In this document: piece by piece, positions 8,330 to 16,043 of the stretch | How the letters are laid out: each line of letters opens with the position of its first letter | Position numbering within the stretch: the first letter of the stretch is position 1 | Assembly (NCBI RefSeq): GCF_020532665.2 | Contig: NZ_JAIWPG020000008.1 | Span: 62,001 to 126,000 of the forward strand | Reading direction: 5' to 3' | Length of the DNA stretch: 64,000 nt | Source: Lelliottia sp. WAP21 | GTDB lineage: Bacteria > Pseudomonadota > Gammaproteobacteria > Enterobacterales > Enterobacteriaceae | Program-made: the position numbers and the translations under genes | The notes under the pieces: model-generated | Databases searched by the model: none | The model's input: the letters and a program-made list of their open reading frames with translations, nothing else | Told to the model about the DNA's origin: nothing

Positions 8330-8575
8330 ATGAGAACGTTTATGCCCCTGGCGTTATCCCTGATTGGCTGGATAACGTTGTTAAGCTTTGCATTAAATGA
8401 AACAGTGACCTTACTGGCTGGCCCCCTCATCAATGGTGCAGGGCTTTTTTTCGCCATTCGTTTCATGCAGATCGACACCACACCGATCTCACGCATCGTC
8501 ACTACGCTCTGTTCGCTCTCTGTGGGCGTGATGGTATTGCTGTATGGGTATGTTCACATGCTGGGCGGCGGCTGA
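8330..8575 (+). CDS. Small hypothetical membrane protein
   Basis: This 81-residue protein has about three hydrophobic segments (roughly residues 5-22, 27-45 and 57-76) and little soluble sequence. The segment FFAIRFMQIDTTPISR forms the only polar loop. An AAGGA about nine bases before the ATG is a plausible ribosome binding site. It lies 37 bases after tusA on the same strand and could be read through from the tusA promoter. I do not recognise a family, and E. coli K-12 has no gene here as far as I recall. Coding status rests on the ribosome binding site, position and membrane-protein composition. Confidence 0.6.
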   Translation: MRTFMPLALSLIGWITLLSFALNETVTLLAGPLINGAGLFFAIRFMQIDTTPISRIVTTLCSLSVGVMVLLYGYVHMLGGG

Positions 8576-8649
8576 CGGCCTGAACTATTTTCGCCTGGCG
8601 TGATGCCAATAACGAAATTAAACCATCGTTTCAAAATTTAGCGCTTTTT

Positions 8650-8665
8650 TGTGAGGCGCTTCACC
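8650..8665 (+). promoter_or_regulatory. CRP-like site upstream of the TRAP transporter
   Basis: The sequence TGTGA-GGCGCT-TCACC matches the CRP consensus TGTGA-N6-TCACA at nine of ten conserved positions. It lies about 90 bases before the dctP-like start codon, where catabolite control of a carbon-source transporter would be expected. Confidence 0.55.
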
Positions 8666-8705
8666 TCTCCTTTCCAGACCGTAGTCTAGTTTTTAAGCGG
8701 AAAAC

Positions 8706-8720
8706 TAAAACAATGTTTTA
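8706..8720 (+). promoter_or_regulatory. KdgR-like palindromic operator upstream of the TRAP transporter
   Basis: TAAAACA-A-TGTTTTA is a perfect 7-bp inverted repeat around one base, 31 bases before the start of the transporter operon. It resembles the KdgR operator pattern (RAAACR-N-YGTTTY type) that controls pectin and hexuronate catabolism in enterobacteria. The dyad is directly visible; the regulator identity is inferred. Confidence 0.45.
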
Positions 8721-8751
8721 ACGCTTATCCCACTACCCTGGAGTTCACCCG

Positions 8752-9723
8752 ATGAAAACGACCCTCAAGCCGTTACTGGCTGCGCTGTGCCTCTCTGCTG
8801 TTGCTGTATCGGTTTCTGCTCAAACTATCAAAGCCGCGGATGTCCATCCTGAGGGTTACCCAAACGTGGTGGCTGTTCAAAATATGGGGGAAAAACTCAA
8901 ACAACAGACTGACGGCAAGCTGGAGATCAAAGTCTTCCCCGGCGGCGTGCTCGGTGATGAGAAGCAGATGATTGAGCAGGCGCAAATGGGGGCTATCGAT
9001 ATCATTCGCGTCTCTATGGCACCGGTTGCCGCCATCCTGCCGGATATTGAAGTCTTTACGCTGCCGTATGTGTTCCGCGATGAAGATCATATGCACAAAG
9101 TGATCGACGGTGATATCGGCAAGCAGATCGGCGAAAAGCTGACCGCGAATCCTAAATCCCGTCTGGTTTTCCTGGGCTGGATGGATTCCGGCACCCGTAA
9201 CCTGATTACCAAAAGCCCCGTTGCAAAACCGGAAGACTTAAAAGGCATGAAAATTCGCGTGCAGGGCAGCCCGGTCGCGCTGGCGACGCTGAAGGCGATG
9301 GGCGCGAACTCGGTGGCAATGGGCGTGAGCGAAGTCTACAGCGGCATGCAGACCGGCGTGATCGACGGTGCGGAAAATAATCCGCCGACGTTTATTGCCC
9401 ATAACTATATGCCGGTTGCCAAAAACTACACGCTCAGCGGTCACTTTATCACCCCGGAAATGTTGCTCTATTCGAAAGTGAAATGGGACAAACTCAGCGC
9501 GGATGAACAGAAAAAAATTCTGACGCTGGCACGCGAAGCGCAGTTTGAACAACGCACCTTGTGGAATGCCTACAACCAACAGGCGCTGGAAAAAATGAAA
9601 GCAGGCGGCGTGCAATTCCACGACATCGACAAAGCGGTGTTTATCAAAGCGACAGAACCGGTGCGCGCTCAATATGGCGACAAGCATCAGGATCTGATGA
9701 AAGCCATTGCTGACGTCAAGTAA
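8752..9723 (+). CDS. TRAP transporter substrate-binding protein (DctP family)
   Basis: This 323-residue protein has a signal peptide (KTTLKPLLAALCLSAVAVSVSAQ, cleavage near residue 24) and the DctP fold markers: KVFPGGVLGDEKQMIEQAQMG, then DLKGMKIRVQGSP with the Arg that binds the ligand carboxylate in this family, and DGAENNPPTF. It captures an organic or sugar acid in the periplasm and delivers it to the DctQM permease encoded just downstream. The upstream KdgR-like dyad and its resemblance to sugar-acid TRAP proteins suggest a hexuronate-type ligand, which is inference. It is followed after 21 bases by the small permease gene. E. coli K-12 has tusA next to zntA, so this block is accessory. 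Confidence 0.92.
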   Translation: MKTTLKPLLAALCLSAVAVSVSAQTIKAADVHPEGYPNVVAVQNMGEKLKQQTDGKLEIKVFPGGVLGDEKQMIEQAQMGAIDIIRVSMAPVAAILPDIEVFTLPYVFRDEDHMHKVIDGDIGKQIGEKLTANPKSRLVFLGWMDSGTRNLITKSPVAKPEDLKGMKIRVQGSPVALATLKAMGANSVAMGVSEVYSGMQTGVIDGAENNPPTFIAHNYMPVAKNYTLSGHFITPEMLLYSKVKWDKLSADEQKKILTLAREAQFEQRTLWNAYNQQALEKMKAGGVQFHDIDKAVFIKATEPVRAQYGDKHQDLMKAIADVK

Positions 9724-9744
9724 CTTGCGCCCTGTGGAGGACGT

Positions 9745-10254
9745 ATGTCCGAACGCTACCTGAAGTGGATGGACCGCCTGTACCTGCTCGCCATGACCGT
9801 GGCGGGCGTGTCGCTATTAATCATGACCATCGTGATCCCGATTGGTATTTTCTCTCGCTACGTGCTCAATCGCGGTGAATCCTGGCCGGAGCCGATCGCC
9901 ATTATTTGCATGGTGACGTTTACCTTTATCGGTGCCGCAGTCGGCTACCGCGCCGGGTCGCACATTGCGGTGAATATGCTCACGGATCGTTTGCCTGCCC
10001 CTCTTAAAACCCTGTGCGCCCGTCTGGTAGATCTGCTGATGCTGCTGATTTCCGGGCTGATGTTCTGGTACAGCTTCTGGCTTTGCGTAGAGCTGTGGGA
10101 GCAGCCGGTGGCGGAATTCCCGATTCTCACTTCCGGGGAGAGCTATCTGCCGCTGCCGATCGGTTCAGCCATATTGATTCTGTTTGTCCTCGAGCGCCTG
10201 CTGTTTGGCTCGCAGGAAAATCGTCCGGTCGTCCTGATCGGCAACCACACATAG
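9745..10254 (+). CDS. TRAP transporter small permease (DctQ family)
   Basis: This 169-residue protein has four membrane helices (about residues 15-38, 48-65, 88-108 and 130-152), as in all DctQ subunits. The motif RYVLNRGESWPEPIAI corresponds to the conserved R-Y-V-x-N-x-x-x-x-W-x-E signature of the family. It is the scaffold subunit that joins the large permease in the inner membrane. A GGAGG at 9737-9741 lies four bases before ATG 9745. It sits between the binding-protein and large-permease genes in a compact operon. Confidence 0.92.
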   Translation: MSERYLKWMDRLYLLAMTVAGVSLLIMTIVIPIGIFSRYVLNRGESWPEPIAIICMVTFTFIGAAVGYRAGSHIAVNMLTDRLPAPLKTLCARLVDLLMLLISGLMFWYSFWLCVELWEQPVAEFPILTSGESYLPLPIGSAILILFVLERLLFGSQENRPVVLIGNHT

Positions 10255-10263
10255 GGGTGAACA

Positions 10264-11550
10264 ATGGATGCCTTTGTATTGTTATTCACCCTCGCCGTTT
10301 TGCTGGCGGTGGGTATGCCGGTGGCGTTTGCCGTAGGGTTAAGCGCGGTCGTTGGCGCATTGTGGATCGAACTGCCTCTGGAGGCGTTGATGATCCAGAT
10401 TACCAGCGGGGTCAATAAATTCACCCTGCTGGCGATCCCGTTCTTTATCCTTGCCGGCGCGATCATGGCCGAAGGGGGAATTGCACGGCGGCTGGTCAAT
10501 TTTGCCTATATCTTCGTTGGGTTTATTCGCGGCGGACTGTCGCTGGTGAACATTGTCGCATCCACCTTTTTTGGCGCGATCTCCGGTTCATCGGTGGCCG
10601 ACACGGCCTCTATCGGCAGCGTGATGATCCCGGAAATGGAGAAAAAGGGCTATCCGCGCGAGTATGCAGCGGCGGTGACGGCCAGTGGTTCGGTGCAGGC
10701 GATTCTGATCCCGCCCAGCCATAACTCGGTGATTTACTCTCTTGCGGCGGGCGGGACGGTCTCCATCGCCACGCTGTTTATTGCCGGCGTGCTGCCGGGT
10801 TTGCTATTGGGTGTCAGCCTGATGGTGATGTGCCTGGGGTTTGCTCATAAGCGTGGTTATCCGAAAGGTGAAAAAATCCCCTTTAAGCAGGCGCTGAAAA
10901 TCTTCCTTGATGCGCTGTGGGGGTTAATGACGGTGGTGATTATCCTTGGCGGCATCTTAACGGGGATCTTCACCGCCACGGAGTCGGCGGCGGTCGCCTG
11001 CCTGTGGGCCTTTTTCGTCACCATGTTTATCTATCGCGATTACAAGTGGCATGAACTGCCGAAGCTGATGTGCCGGACGGTGAAGACGGTCACGATCGTC
11101 ATGATCCTGATTGGCTTTGCCGCAGCCTTTGGCGCCGTGATGACCTACATGCAATTGCCGACGCGAATCACCGAGTTCTTTACCTCGTTGTCGGACAACA
11201 AGTATGTGATCCTCATGTATCTCAACATCATGCTGCTGCTGATTGGCACGCTGATGGACATGGCGCCGATCATATTGATCCTGACGCCCGTTTTGCTGCC
11301 GGTGACCAATTCACTGGGTATCGATCCGGTGCATTTTGGCATGATCATGATGGTGAACCTGGGGATTGGATTGATCACCCCGCCGGTCGGCTCGGTGCTG
11401 TTTGTCGCCAGTGCGGTCAGTAAGCAGCAGATTGAAACCGTGGTGCGGGCCATGCTGCCGTTTTATGCCATGTTGCTGGTCGTGTTAGGGATGGTGACCT
11501 ATATTCCGGCGATCTCGTTGTGGCTGCCGGGTATTTTAGGGATGCAATAA
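10264..11550 (+). CDS. TRAP transporter large permease (DctM family)
   Basis: The 428-residue protein has about twelve hydrophobic segments. Family markers include AIPFFILAGAIMAEGGIARRL near residue 60, the FGAISGSSVADTASIGSVMIPEM segment near 105 and the C-terminal GLITPPVGSVLFVAS. It is the ion-coupled transport subunit, normally driven by a sodium gradient. It starts nine bases after the DctQ stop and ends 36 bases before a strong hairpin terminator. No catabolic enzyme genes are attached, so substrate degradation must be encoded elsewhere. Confidence 0.93.
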   Translation: MDAFVLLFTLAVLLAVGMPVAFAVGLSAVVGALWIELPLEALMIQITSGVNKFTLLAIPFFILAGAIMAEGGIARRLVNFAYIFVGFIRGGLSLVNIVASTFFGAISGSSVADTASIGSVMIPEMEKKGYPREYAAAVTASGSVQAILIPPSHNSVIYSLAAGGTVSIATLFIAGVLPGLLLGVSLMVMCLGFAHKRGYPKGEKIPFKQALKIFLDALWGLMTVVIILGGILTGIFTATESAAVACLWAFFVTMFIYRDYKWHELPKLMCRTVKTVTIVMILIGFAAAFGAVMTYMQLPTRITEFFTSLSDNKYVILMYLNIMLLLIGTLMDMAPIILILTPVLLPVTNSLGIDPVHFGMIMMVNLGIGLITPPVGSVLFVASAVSKQQIETVVRAMLPFYAMLLVVLGMVTYIPAISLWLPGILGMQ

Positions 11551-11585
11551 AAGAGATACCCCGACCCGGGTTTCAGGAAGTGAAA

Positions 11586-11615
11586 GCCCGGCACGGCGAG
11601 CACGCCGTGCCGGGC
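11586..11615. terminator. Bidirectional terminator between the TRAP operon and zntA
   Basis: A perfect 13-bp inverted repeat (GCCCGGCACGGCG, loop AGCA, then its complement) separates the convergent transporter operon and zntA. A short T-rich stretch (TGTTTT) follows on the plus strand and TTTCACTTCC on the minus strand. Confidence 0.8.
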
Positions 11616-11620
11616 CTGTT

Positions 11621-13804
11621 TTATCGGCGACGCAGCAGCCGTAGCGCGTTCGCCGTCACCAGCACCGTTGCACCGGTGTCCGCCAGAACGGCCAGCCAGA
11701 GTCCGGTCATCCCGAGCAGGGTAGTGACCAGAAAAATCCCTTTCAGCCCCAACGCAATCGCAATGTTTTGCCGGATATTGGCGTGCGTCGCTCGCGCCAG
11801 GCTTATTATCTGCGCCAGCCCGGTCAGGCGGTTATGCGTCAGCGCCGCGTCGGCGGTTTCCAGCGCGACGTCGGTGCCGCTGCCCATTGCAATGCCGATG
11901 GTCGCCGCTTTCATGGCGGGCGCATCGTTAATACCATCCCCCACCATCGCCAGTGGCGCTTGCTGGTTGAGCTCCGTCACCGCGCTCACCTTATCGGCGG
12001 GTAAAAGCCCGGCTTTGAACGACAATCCCAGCTCGTCGGCAATCGCGGCGGCGGCACGGGGGTTATCGCCGGTCAGGATCACGCCCTGAACGCCCAGTTG
12101 ATGCAGGGCGTCAATCGCTTCCCGCGCATCCTCACGCAGCGTATCGCGGAGCGCCAGAAGCCCCATCGCCTCATTTTCCTGCGTCACCAGAACCACCGTT
12201 TGCCCGGACGCTTCCAGCGCGTGGACCTGCTGGCCAAAGGCGTTATCCGCAAACTTATCGGCAGCGCTTATCACCACCTTTTTTCCGTCAACGAGGGCTT
12301 CGATACCCGATCCCACCCGTGCGCGCTGGGAGGTCGCCTCCGGAATCGCTAACCCGCGATGCTGCGCTTCCCGCACGATGGCCTGGGCTAACGGGTGGGT
12401 GGAGCCTTGCTCTACCGCCGCCGCAAGCGTCAGGAGTGCCGCCTCGCTGAGAGTTAAAGGATAAATCCCCGTCACCTGCGGTTGGCCGACGGTCAGCGTG
12501 CCGGTTTTGTCGAAGGCGACCTGTTTCACCTTACCCAGCTGTTCCAGCGCTGCGCCCCCTTTAATCAACGCACCGCGTCGCGCGGCGGCGGCGAGGCCAG
12601 AGGTAATGGCCGCTGGGGTGGAGATCACCAGCGCACATGGGCAGCCAATCAGCAACAGGGTCAGCCCCTTATAAATCCAGGCTTCCCACGAACCGGCAAA
12701 GAGCAGCGGCGGGATGACGGCCACCAGCAGGGCAATCAACATAATAACGGGGGTATAGATTCGGCTGAAGCGGTCAATAAAACGCTCGACCGGCGCGCGG
12801 CGTTCTTCCGCTTCTTCAATCAGCGTAAGAATCCGATCGATGGCGCTTTCACCCGGGCGGGAGACAACCCTGAACTGCACCAGACGATCGACGCTGGTGG
12901 CGCCGGCGGGCACTTTTTCGCCCGCCGTCCGTTCCACGGGGATCGATTCTCCGGTTAAGGCGCTTTCATCAAAACTGGCATAGTCGCTAAGCAATGCGCC
13001 GTCGGCGGGCAGACGTCCGCCTGCGGCCACTTCGATGATATCGCCTGGGCGTAGATCCTGAATCGCTACTGTTTTACGTTGCCCGTCAACGACCTGCGTG
13101 GCGGTGTCCGGTTTCAGCGCCATCAACGCGCTCACGCCTTTTCGTGCCCGACTGGCGGCCCAGCCTTCAAGACGTTCGCCAATCAGAAAGAGCAGTAAGA
13201 CCATCGCGGCTTCTGCCGTCGCACCGATAAACAGCGCACCGATCGCCGCCACGCTCATCAGCGTTTCAATGGCGAACCAGCTACCGCTTTTCATCAATCG
13301 CAGCGCCTGACGAGCAATGGGGAAAAGACCGACCAGCGTGGTGGCGATAAAGGCCAGATTACCCAGCGGAGCGCTGAACTGGGCCAGACCCCAGCTCAGC
13401 GCCATCATGACGATAAGCGTCATCAGGGGCAGGTTTTCGCGGAGCGGGCCGCTTTTTTCTACGGGAGCCGTTTCGCTACGCAGGGTGTAGCCAGCCTGGC
13501 TGACGGCGGCTTCCACCTGCTTGCTCACGTCGGTATCTGCGCTGACGACCAGTTTTTCAGTGGCGAAAAGGACCTGAACGTGGCTGACGCCTACAACCTG
13601 TTTAACGGCGTTTTCAACTTTACGCGCGCAGGCAGCGCAGTCCATGCCGTTAACTTTCCAGCTAAAACGAATGCCCGTTTCCGGCAGCGTTTCGGGCGGG
13701 GATTCACAGGCCTTGTCGCAGCAGCAGGCGTCTTTCGCCGCGACCGGATTCAGCTTAAGTGTCGAGAATTGCGGGGTTTTTTTAGGTGTTTCTGGAGTCG
13801 ACAT
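11621..13804 (-). CDS. zntA: Zn(II)/Pb(II)/Cd(II)-translocating P-type ATPase ZntA
   Basis: This 727-residue P1B-type ATPase has a Cys-rich N-terminus (DACCCDKACESP), a heavy-metal domain with GMDCAACARK near residue 53, the transport motif IGCPCALVIS, the phosphorylation site DKTGTLT, the STHPLAQ (HP) motif, GDGINDAPAMK, and a C-terminal ADTGATVLVTANALRLL helix carrying the Asp that helps bind zinc. It exports zinc, lead and cadmium across the inner membrane. Its promoter has a ZntR operator. It converges with the TRAP operon. Confidence 0.97.
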   Translation of the reverse strand: MSTPETPKKTPQFSTLKLNPVAAKDACCCDKACESPPETLPETGIRFSWKVNGMDCAACARKVENAVKQVVGVSHVQVLFATEKLVVSADTDVSKQVEAAVSQAGYTLRSETAPVEKSGPLRENLPLMTLIVMMALSWGLAQFSAPLGNLAFIATTLVGLFPIARQALRLMKSGSWFAIETLMSVAAIGALFIGATAEAAMVLLLFLIGERLEGWAASRARKGVSALMALKPDTATQVVDGQRKTVAIQDLRPGDIIEVAAGGRLPADGALLSDYASFDESALTGESIPVERTAGEKVPAGATSVDRLVQFRVVSRPGESAIDRILTLIEEAEERRAPVERFIDRFSRIYTPVIMLIALLVAVIPPLLFAGSWEAWIYKGLTLLLIGCPCALVISTPAAITSGLAAAARRGALIKGGAALEQLGKVKQVAFDKTGTLTVGQPQVTGIYPLTLSEAALLTLAAAVEQGSTHPLAQAIVREAQHRGLAIPEATSQRARVGSGIEALVDGKKVVISAADKFADNAFGQQVHALEASGQTVVLVTQENEAMGLLALRDTLREDAREAIDALHQLGVQGVILTGDNPRAAAAIADELGLSFKAGLLPADKVSAVTELNQQAPLAMVGDGINDAPAMKAATIGIAMGSGTDVALETADAALTHNRLTGLAQIISLARATHANIRQNIAIALGLKGIFLVTTLLGMTGLWLAVLADTGATVLVTANALRLLRRR

Positions 13805-13842
13805 GGCACTCTCCGGTAAATGATAATTTTCTCATTAACCGG

Positions 13843-13874
13843 AGTATGCACTCTGGAGTCGACTCCAGAGTCAA
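13843..13874 (-). promoter_or_regulatory. zntA promoter with ZntR operator
   Basis: A perfect 22-bp palindrome at 13850-13871 (half-site ACTCTGGAGTC) lies between a -35 TTGACT (13869-13874) and a -10 CATACT (13843-13848) on the minus strand. The 20-base spacer is longer than normal, which is the hallmark of promoters activated by MerR-family proteins through DNA untwisting. It matches the E. coli zntA operator for the zinc sensor ZntR as I remember it. Confidence 0.9.
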
Positions 13875-13881
13875 GCGCTAT

Positions 13882-14508
13882 TTAGATATAGAGTGAACGG
13901 ACAATCAGGAAGTGTCCGGCAAAGTAGCAGGCCGCAGCGATAGCGTTATCTGCCCGGAAGCGACGGCGATAATGGCTACCCAGCCAGACAACGTTCCCGA
14001 TCAGCAGCAGCGCCGCACCGAAGAAAGCAGACATCGCCTGCGCGGTGGGACGGAAGAACCAGAGTTCGCCCGCCAGCCACACCATGACCAGCGTCATCGC
14101 GATGAAAGTGCACACCGGCATACGCATCTCTTCCAGGCGCGTCCAGATCACCGCAATCAGCAGCGCACCCACCACCAGCAATACCAGCGGCAACGGCCAG
14201 AAGAATGACAGCGTCATCTGGCTGGCAAAGTAGATGGTGTAGAGCAGATGTGACAGGAAGAACGCGCCAATGGCATACAGCAGACGCTGGCGAGGAAGTA
14301 GCGTTAGCGCATCCCCGATCAGCGAGGCGCACAGACCGGCGAGCACCAGATAGCTCACGGCGCTGAACATGGGGGCCTGCCAGGCAAGCAGAAGCAAGAG
14401 CAGTAACGTGAGCGGTTTAAATAACCAGCGCTGCCAGGCGGGCCCGCGATAAGACGCATCGACAAAAAGCCATGCGGAAAGACAGACAGCGATAAATGAC
14501 CAAAGCAT
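13882..14508 (-). CDS. yhhN: YhhN family membrane protein (lysoplasmalogenase-like)
   Basis: This 208-residue protein consists almost entirely of membrane helices (about eight) and contains [26 protein letters not shown], typical of the YhhN/TMEM86 family, whose animal members hydrolyse lysoplasmalogens. The bacterial role is not known to me. It is encoded upstream of zntA on the same strand and divergent from yhhM, as in E. coli. Start ATG 14506-14508. Confidence 0.9.
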   Translation of the reverse strand: MLWSFIAVCLSAWLFVDASYRGPAWQRWLFKPLTLLLLLLLAWQAPMFSAVSYLVLAGLCASLIGDALTLLPRQRLLYAIGAFFLSHLLYTIYFASQMTLSFFWPLPLVLLVVGALLIAVIWTRLEEMRMPVCTFIAMTLVMVWLAGELWFFRPTAQAMSAFFGAALLLIGNVVWLGSHYRRRFRADNAIAAACYFAGHFLIVRSLYI

Positions 14509-14637
14509 ATTAACTCCCTGTATCTGTTGCGGCTGAATAATCAGTTTCTTATCCAGTGTAGTGACGCGGGCGACCGTTTGGCAATGCCGGGGAAGGCAGG
14601 GTATCCTGATTTCCGCATAATCTTAGGGGATTCAACA

Positions 14638-14994
14638 ATGAGCAAGATGCCTCTTTTTTTCATCATCGTGGTGGCGATCATCCTGATTGCCGCCTCGTTT
14701 CGTTTTGTGCAGCAGCGCCGTGAAAAGGTCGATAACGACGCCGCGCCGCTGGCGCAGAAACGCGTCGTGGTCAGCAATAAGCGAGAGAAACCCCTCAATG
14801 AACGCCGTTCGCGACAACAGCAGGTGACGCCAGCCGGCAGTGCGATGCGCTACGAGGCGAGTTTTAAGCCTGAACAAGGTGGCCTGGAGATGACGTTTCG
14901 TCTGGATGCGAAGCAGTATCACCAGCTGACGGTGGGGGAGAAAGGAATGCTGAGCTACAAAGGGTCGCGGTTTGAAGGGTTCAGGCCGGATTAA
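14638..14994 (+). CDS. yhhM: YhhM, DUF2500 membrane-anchored protein
   Basis: This 118-residue protein has one N-terminal helix (residues 4-22) followed by a basic, soluble domain with VVVSNKREKPLNERRSRQQQ and a C-terminal beta-rich part ending LSYKGSRFEGF. It matches E. coli YhhM in length and sequence. ATG 14638 is used because it gives the family N-terminus MSKMPLFFI; the frame stays open 111 bases further upstream but without family similarity. Function unknown. It converges with yhhL across a REP-like palindrome. Confidence 0.9.
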   Translation: MSKMPLFFIIVVAIILIAASFRFVQQRREKVDNDAAPLAQKRVVVSNKREKPLNERRSRQQQVTPAGSAMRYEASFKPEQGGLEMTFRLDAKQYHQLTVGEKGMLSYKGSRFEGFRPD

Positions 14995-15007
14995 TGCGCG
15001 ATCGGTT

Positions 15008-15048
15008 CCCTCTCCCGGTGGGAGAGGGTGAGGGCACCAGGCCGCACC
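15008..15048. repeat. REP-like GGGAGAGGG palindrome between yhhM and yhhL
   Basis: CCCTCTCCC (15008-15016) and GGGAGAGGG (15020-15028) form a 9-bp perfect stem, followed by TGAGGGCACCAGGCCGCAC. It is a single copy of the family that recurs throughout the window and lies at a convergent gene junction. Confidence 0.85.
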
Positions 15049-15330
15049 TTACTTCTTCACCTGCGCCTTAAATTTTTTCATCCACACCAGCAGTTCAAAC
15101 ACGCCGAAAATAAATACCCGCAGCTGCTGCCAGCCGGTCATTGGCGGGCCATCTTTTGGTAAGCCGTTTTTCAGCATCACCATCTGTAAAGCATGCATAA
15201 AGGCGGTGAATATCAGCGCCACGTTCACAAAGATATTCATGGGACGTGGGAACGGATGCACCAGGTTCAATAGCAAAAACGCCCAGACGCCCAGCATCAA
15301 CAGGCGGCCTACATTAATCAGTACGGGCAT
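15049..15330 (-). CDS. yhhL: YhhL, DUF1145 small membrane protein
   Basis: This 93-residue protein has three hydrophobic segments and the conserved NLVHPFPRPMNIFVNVALIF motif of DUF1145. It starts inside the end of rsmD (17-base overlap), so the two genes are translated from one transcript, as in E. coli. The basic C-terminus (KKFKAQVKK) is presumably cytoplasmic. No biochemical function is known to me. Confidence 0.9.
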   Translation of the reverse strand: MPVLINVGRLLMLGVWAFLLLNLVHPFPRPMNIFVNVALIFTAFMHALQMVMLKNGLPKDGPPMTGWQQLRVFIFGVFELLVWMKKFKAQVKK

Positions 15331-15916
15331 CGGACTCTCCTTGTACTACACGATGATATAAGCGATAAGCGACCTGACCGGCGACCTGCTCGCGATGAAG
15401 ATCCCAGTGTACAGGGACCGGCGGTAAGCCATTTTCGACTTCGCTTTCGACATAAATGAGCGAGTCGTCGGCCAGCCAGCCGTTATTTTCAAGCAGGAGT
15501 AATGTCTCTTCGAGCAACCCCTTGCGGAAAGGGGGATCGACAAAGACCACGTTATGCGGCGTGCCTGGCTTTGCCAGATAAGACAGCGTATTGGTGTTGA
15601 CCACTTTGGCATTGGTGGCTTTGAGCGTCGCGAGATTTTGCTGCAACTGTTGCGCGACGCTGCGCTCCATCTCCAGGAGTGTAGCATTCGCCGCGTAGCG
15701 CGACAGCGCTTCCAGACCTAATGCACCGCTTCCGGCGAAGCAATCAAGGCACTGCGCATCCACCATGGACGGTGCCAGCCAGTTAAATAAGGTTTCTCGC
15801 ACGCGGTCAGTGGTCGGACGCAGACCGGGGCTATCGGGCACCGGTAATTTCCGGCCTCGCCACTGGCCGCCGATAATGCGAATTTGTCCGGCGGAGGCAC
15901 GGTTGGGTTTCTTCAT
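15314..15916 (-). CDS. rsmD: 16S rRNA (guanine-966 N2)-methyltransferase RsmD
   Basis: This 200-residue SAM-dependent methyltransferase starts with the basic RNA-binding stretch MKKPNRASAGQIRIIGGQW. It has the SAM loop CFAGSGALGLEALSRYA around residue 60 and the catalytic DPPF motif (VVFVDPPFRKG) near 126, which places the target guanine amino group. It methylates G966 of 16S rRNA in the assembled 30S particle. It is divergent from ftsY and overlaps yhhL. Confidence 0.96.
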   Translation of the reverse strand: MKKPNRASAGQIRIIGGQWRGRKLPVPDSPGLRPTTDRVRETLFNWLAPSMVDAQCLDCFAGSGALGLEALSRYAANATLLEMERSVAQQLQQNLATLKATNAKVVNTNTLSYLAKPGTPHNVVFVDPPFRKGLLEETLLLLENNGWLADDSLIYVESEVENGLPPVPVHWDLHREQVAGQVAYRLYHRVVQGESDARTD

Positions 15917-16043
15917 TTCAGGAAAGCTCTGCTAACAATTGGCCTGCGATTCCAGGCGGTGATGTCAATTAAGTTAAGTGTTAGACTATTTCATCATTTT
16001 TTTAGCTTCTATGTATATAGCACCGCGAGGAGTGTCGTCTCAG

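Noticed and set aside
9238..9687. 149-codon minus-strand frame opposite the TRAP binding protein
   Set aside because: Shadow frame opposite a strongly supported coding region.
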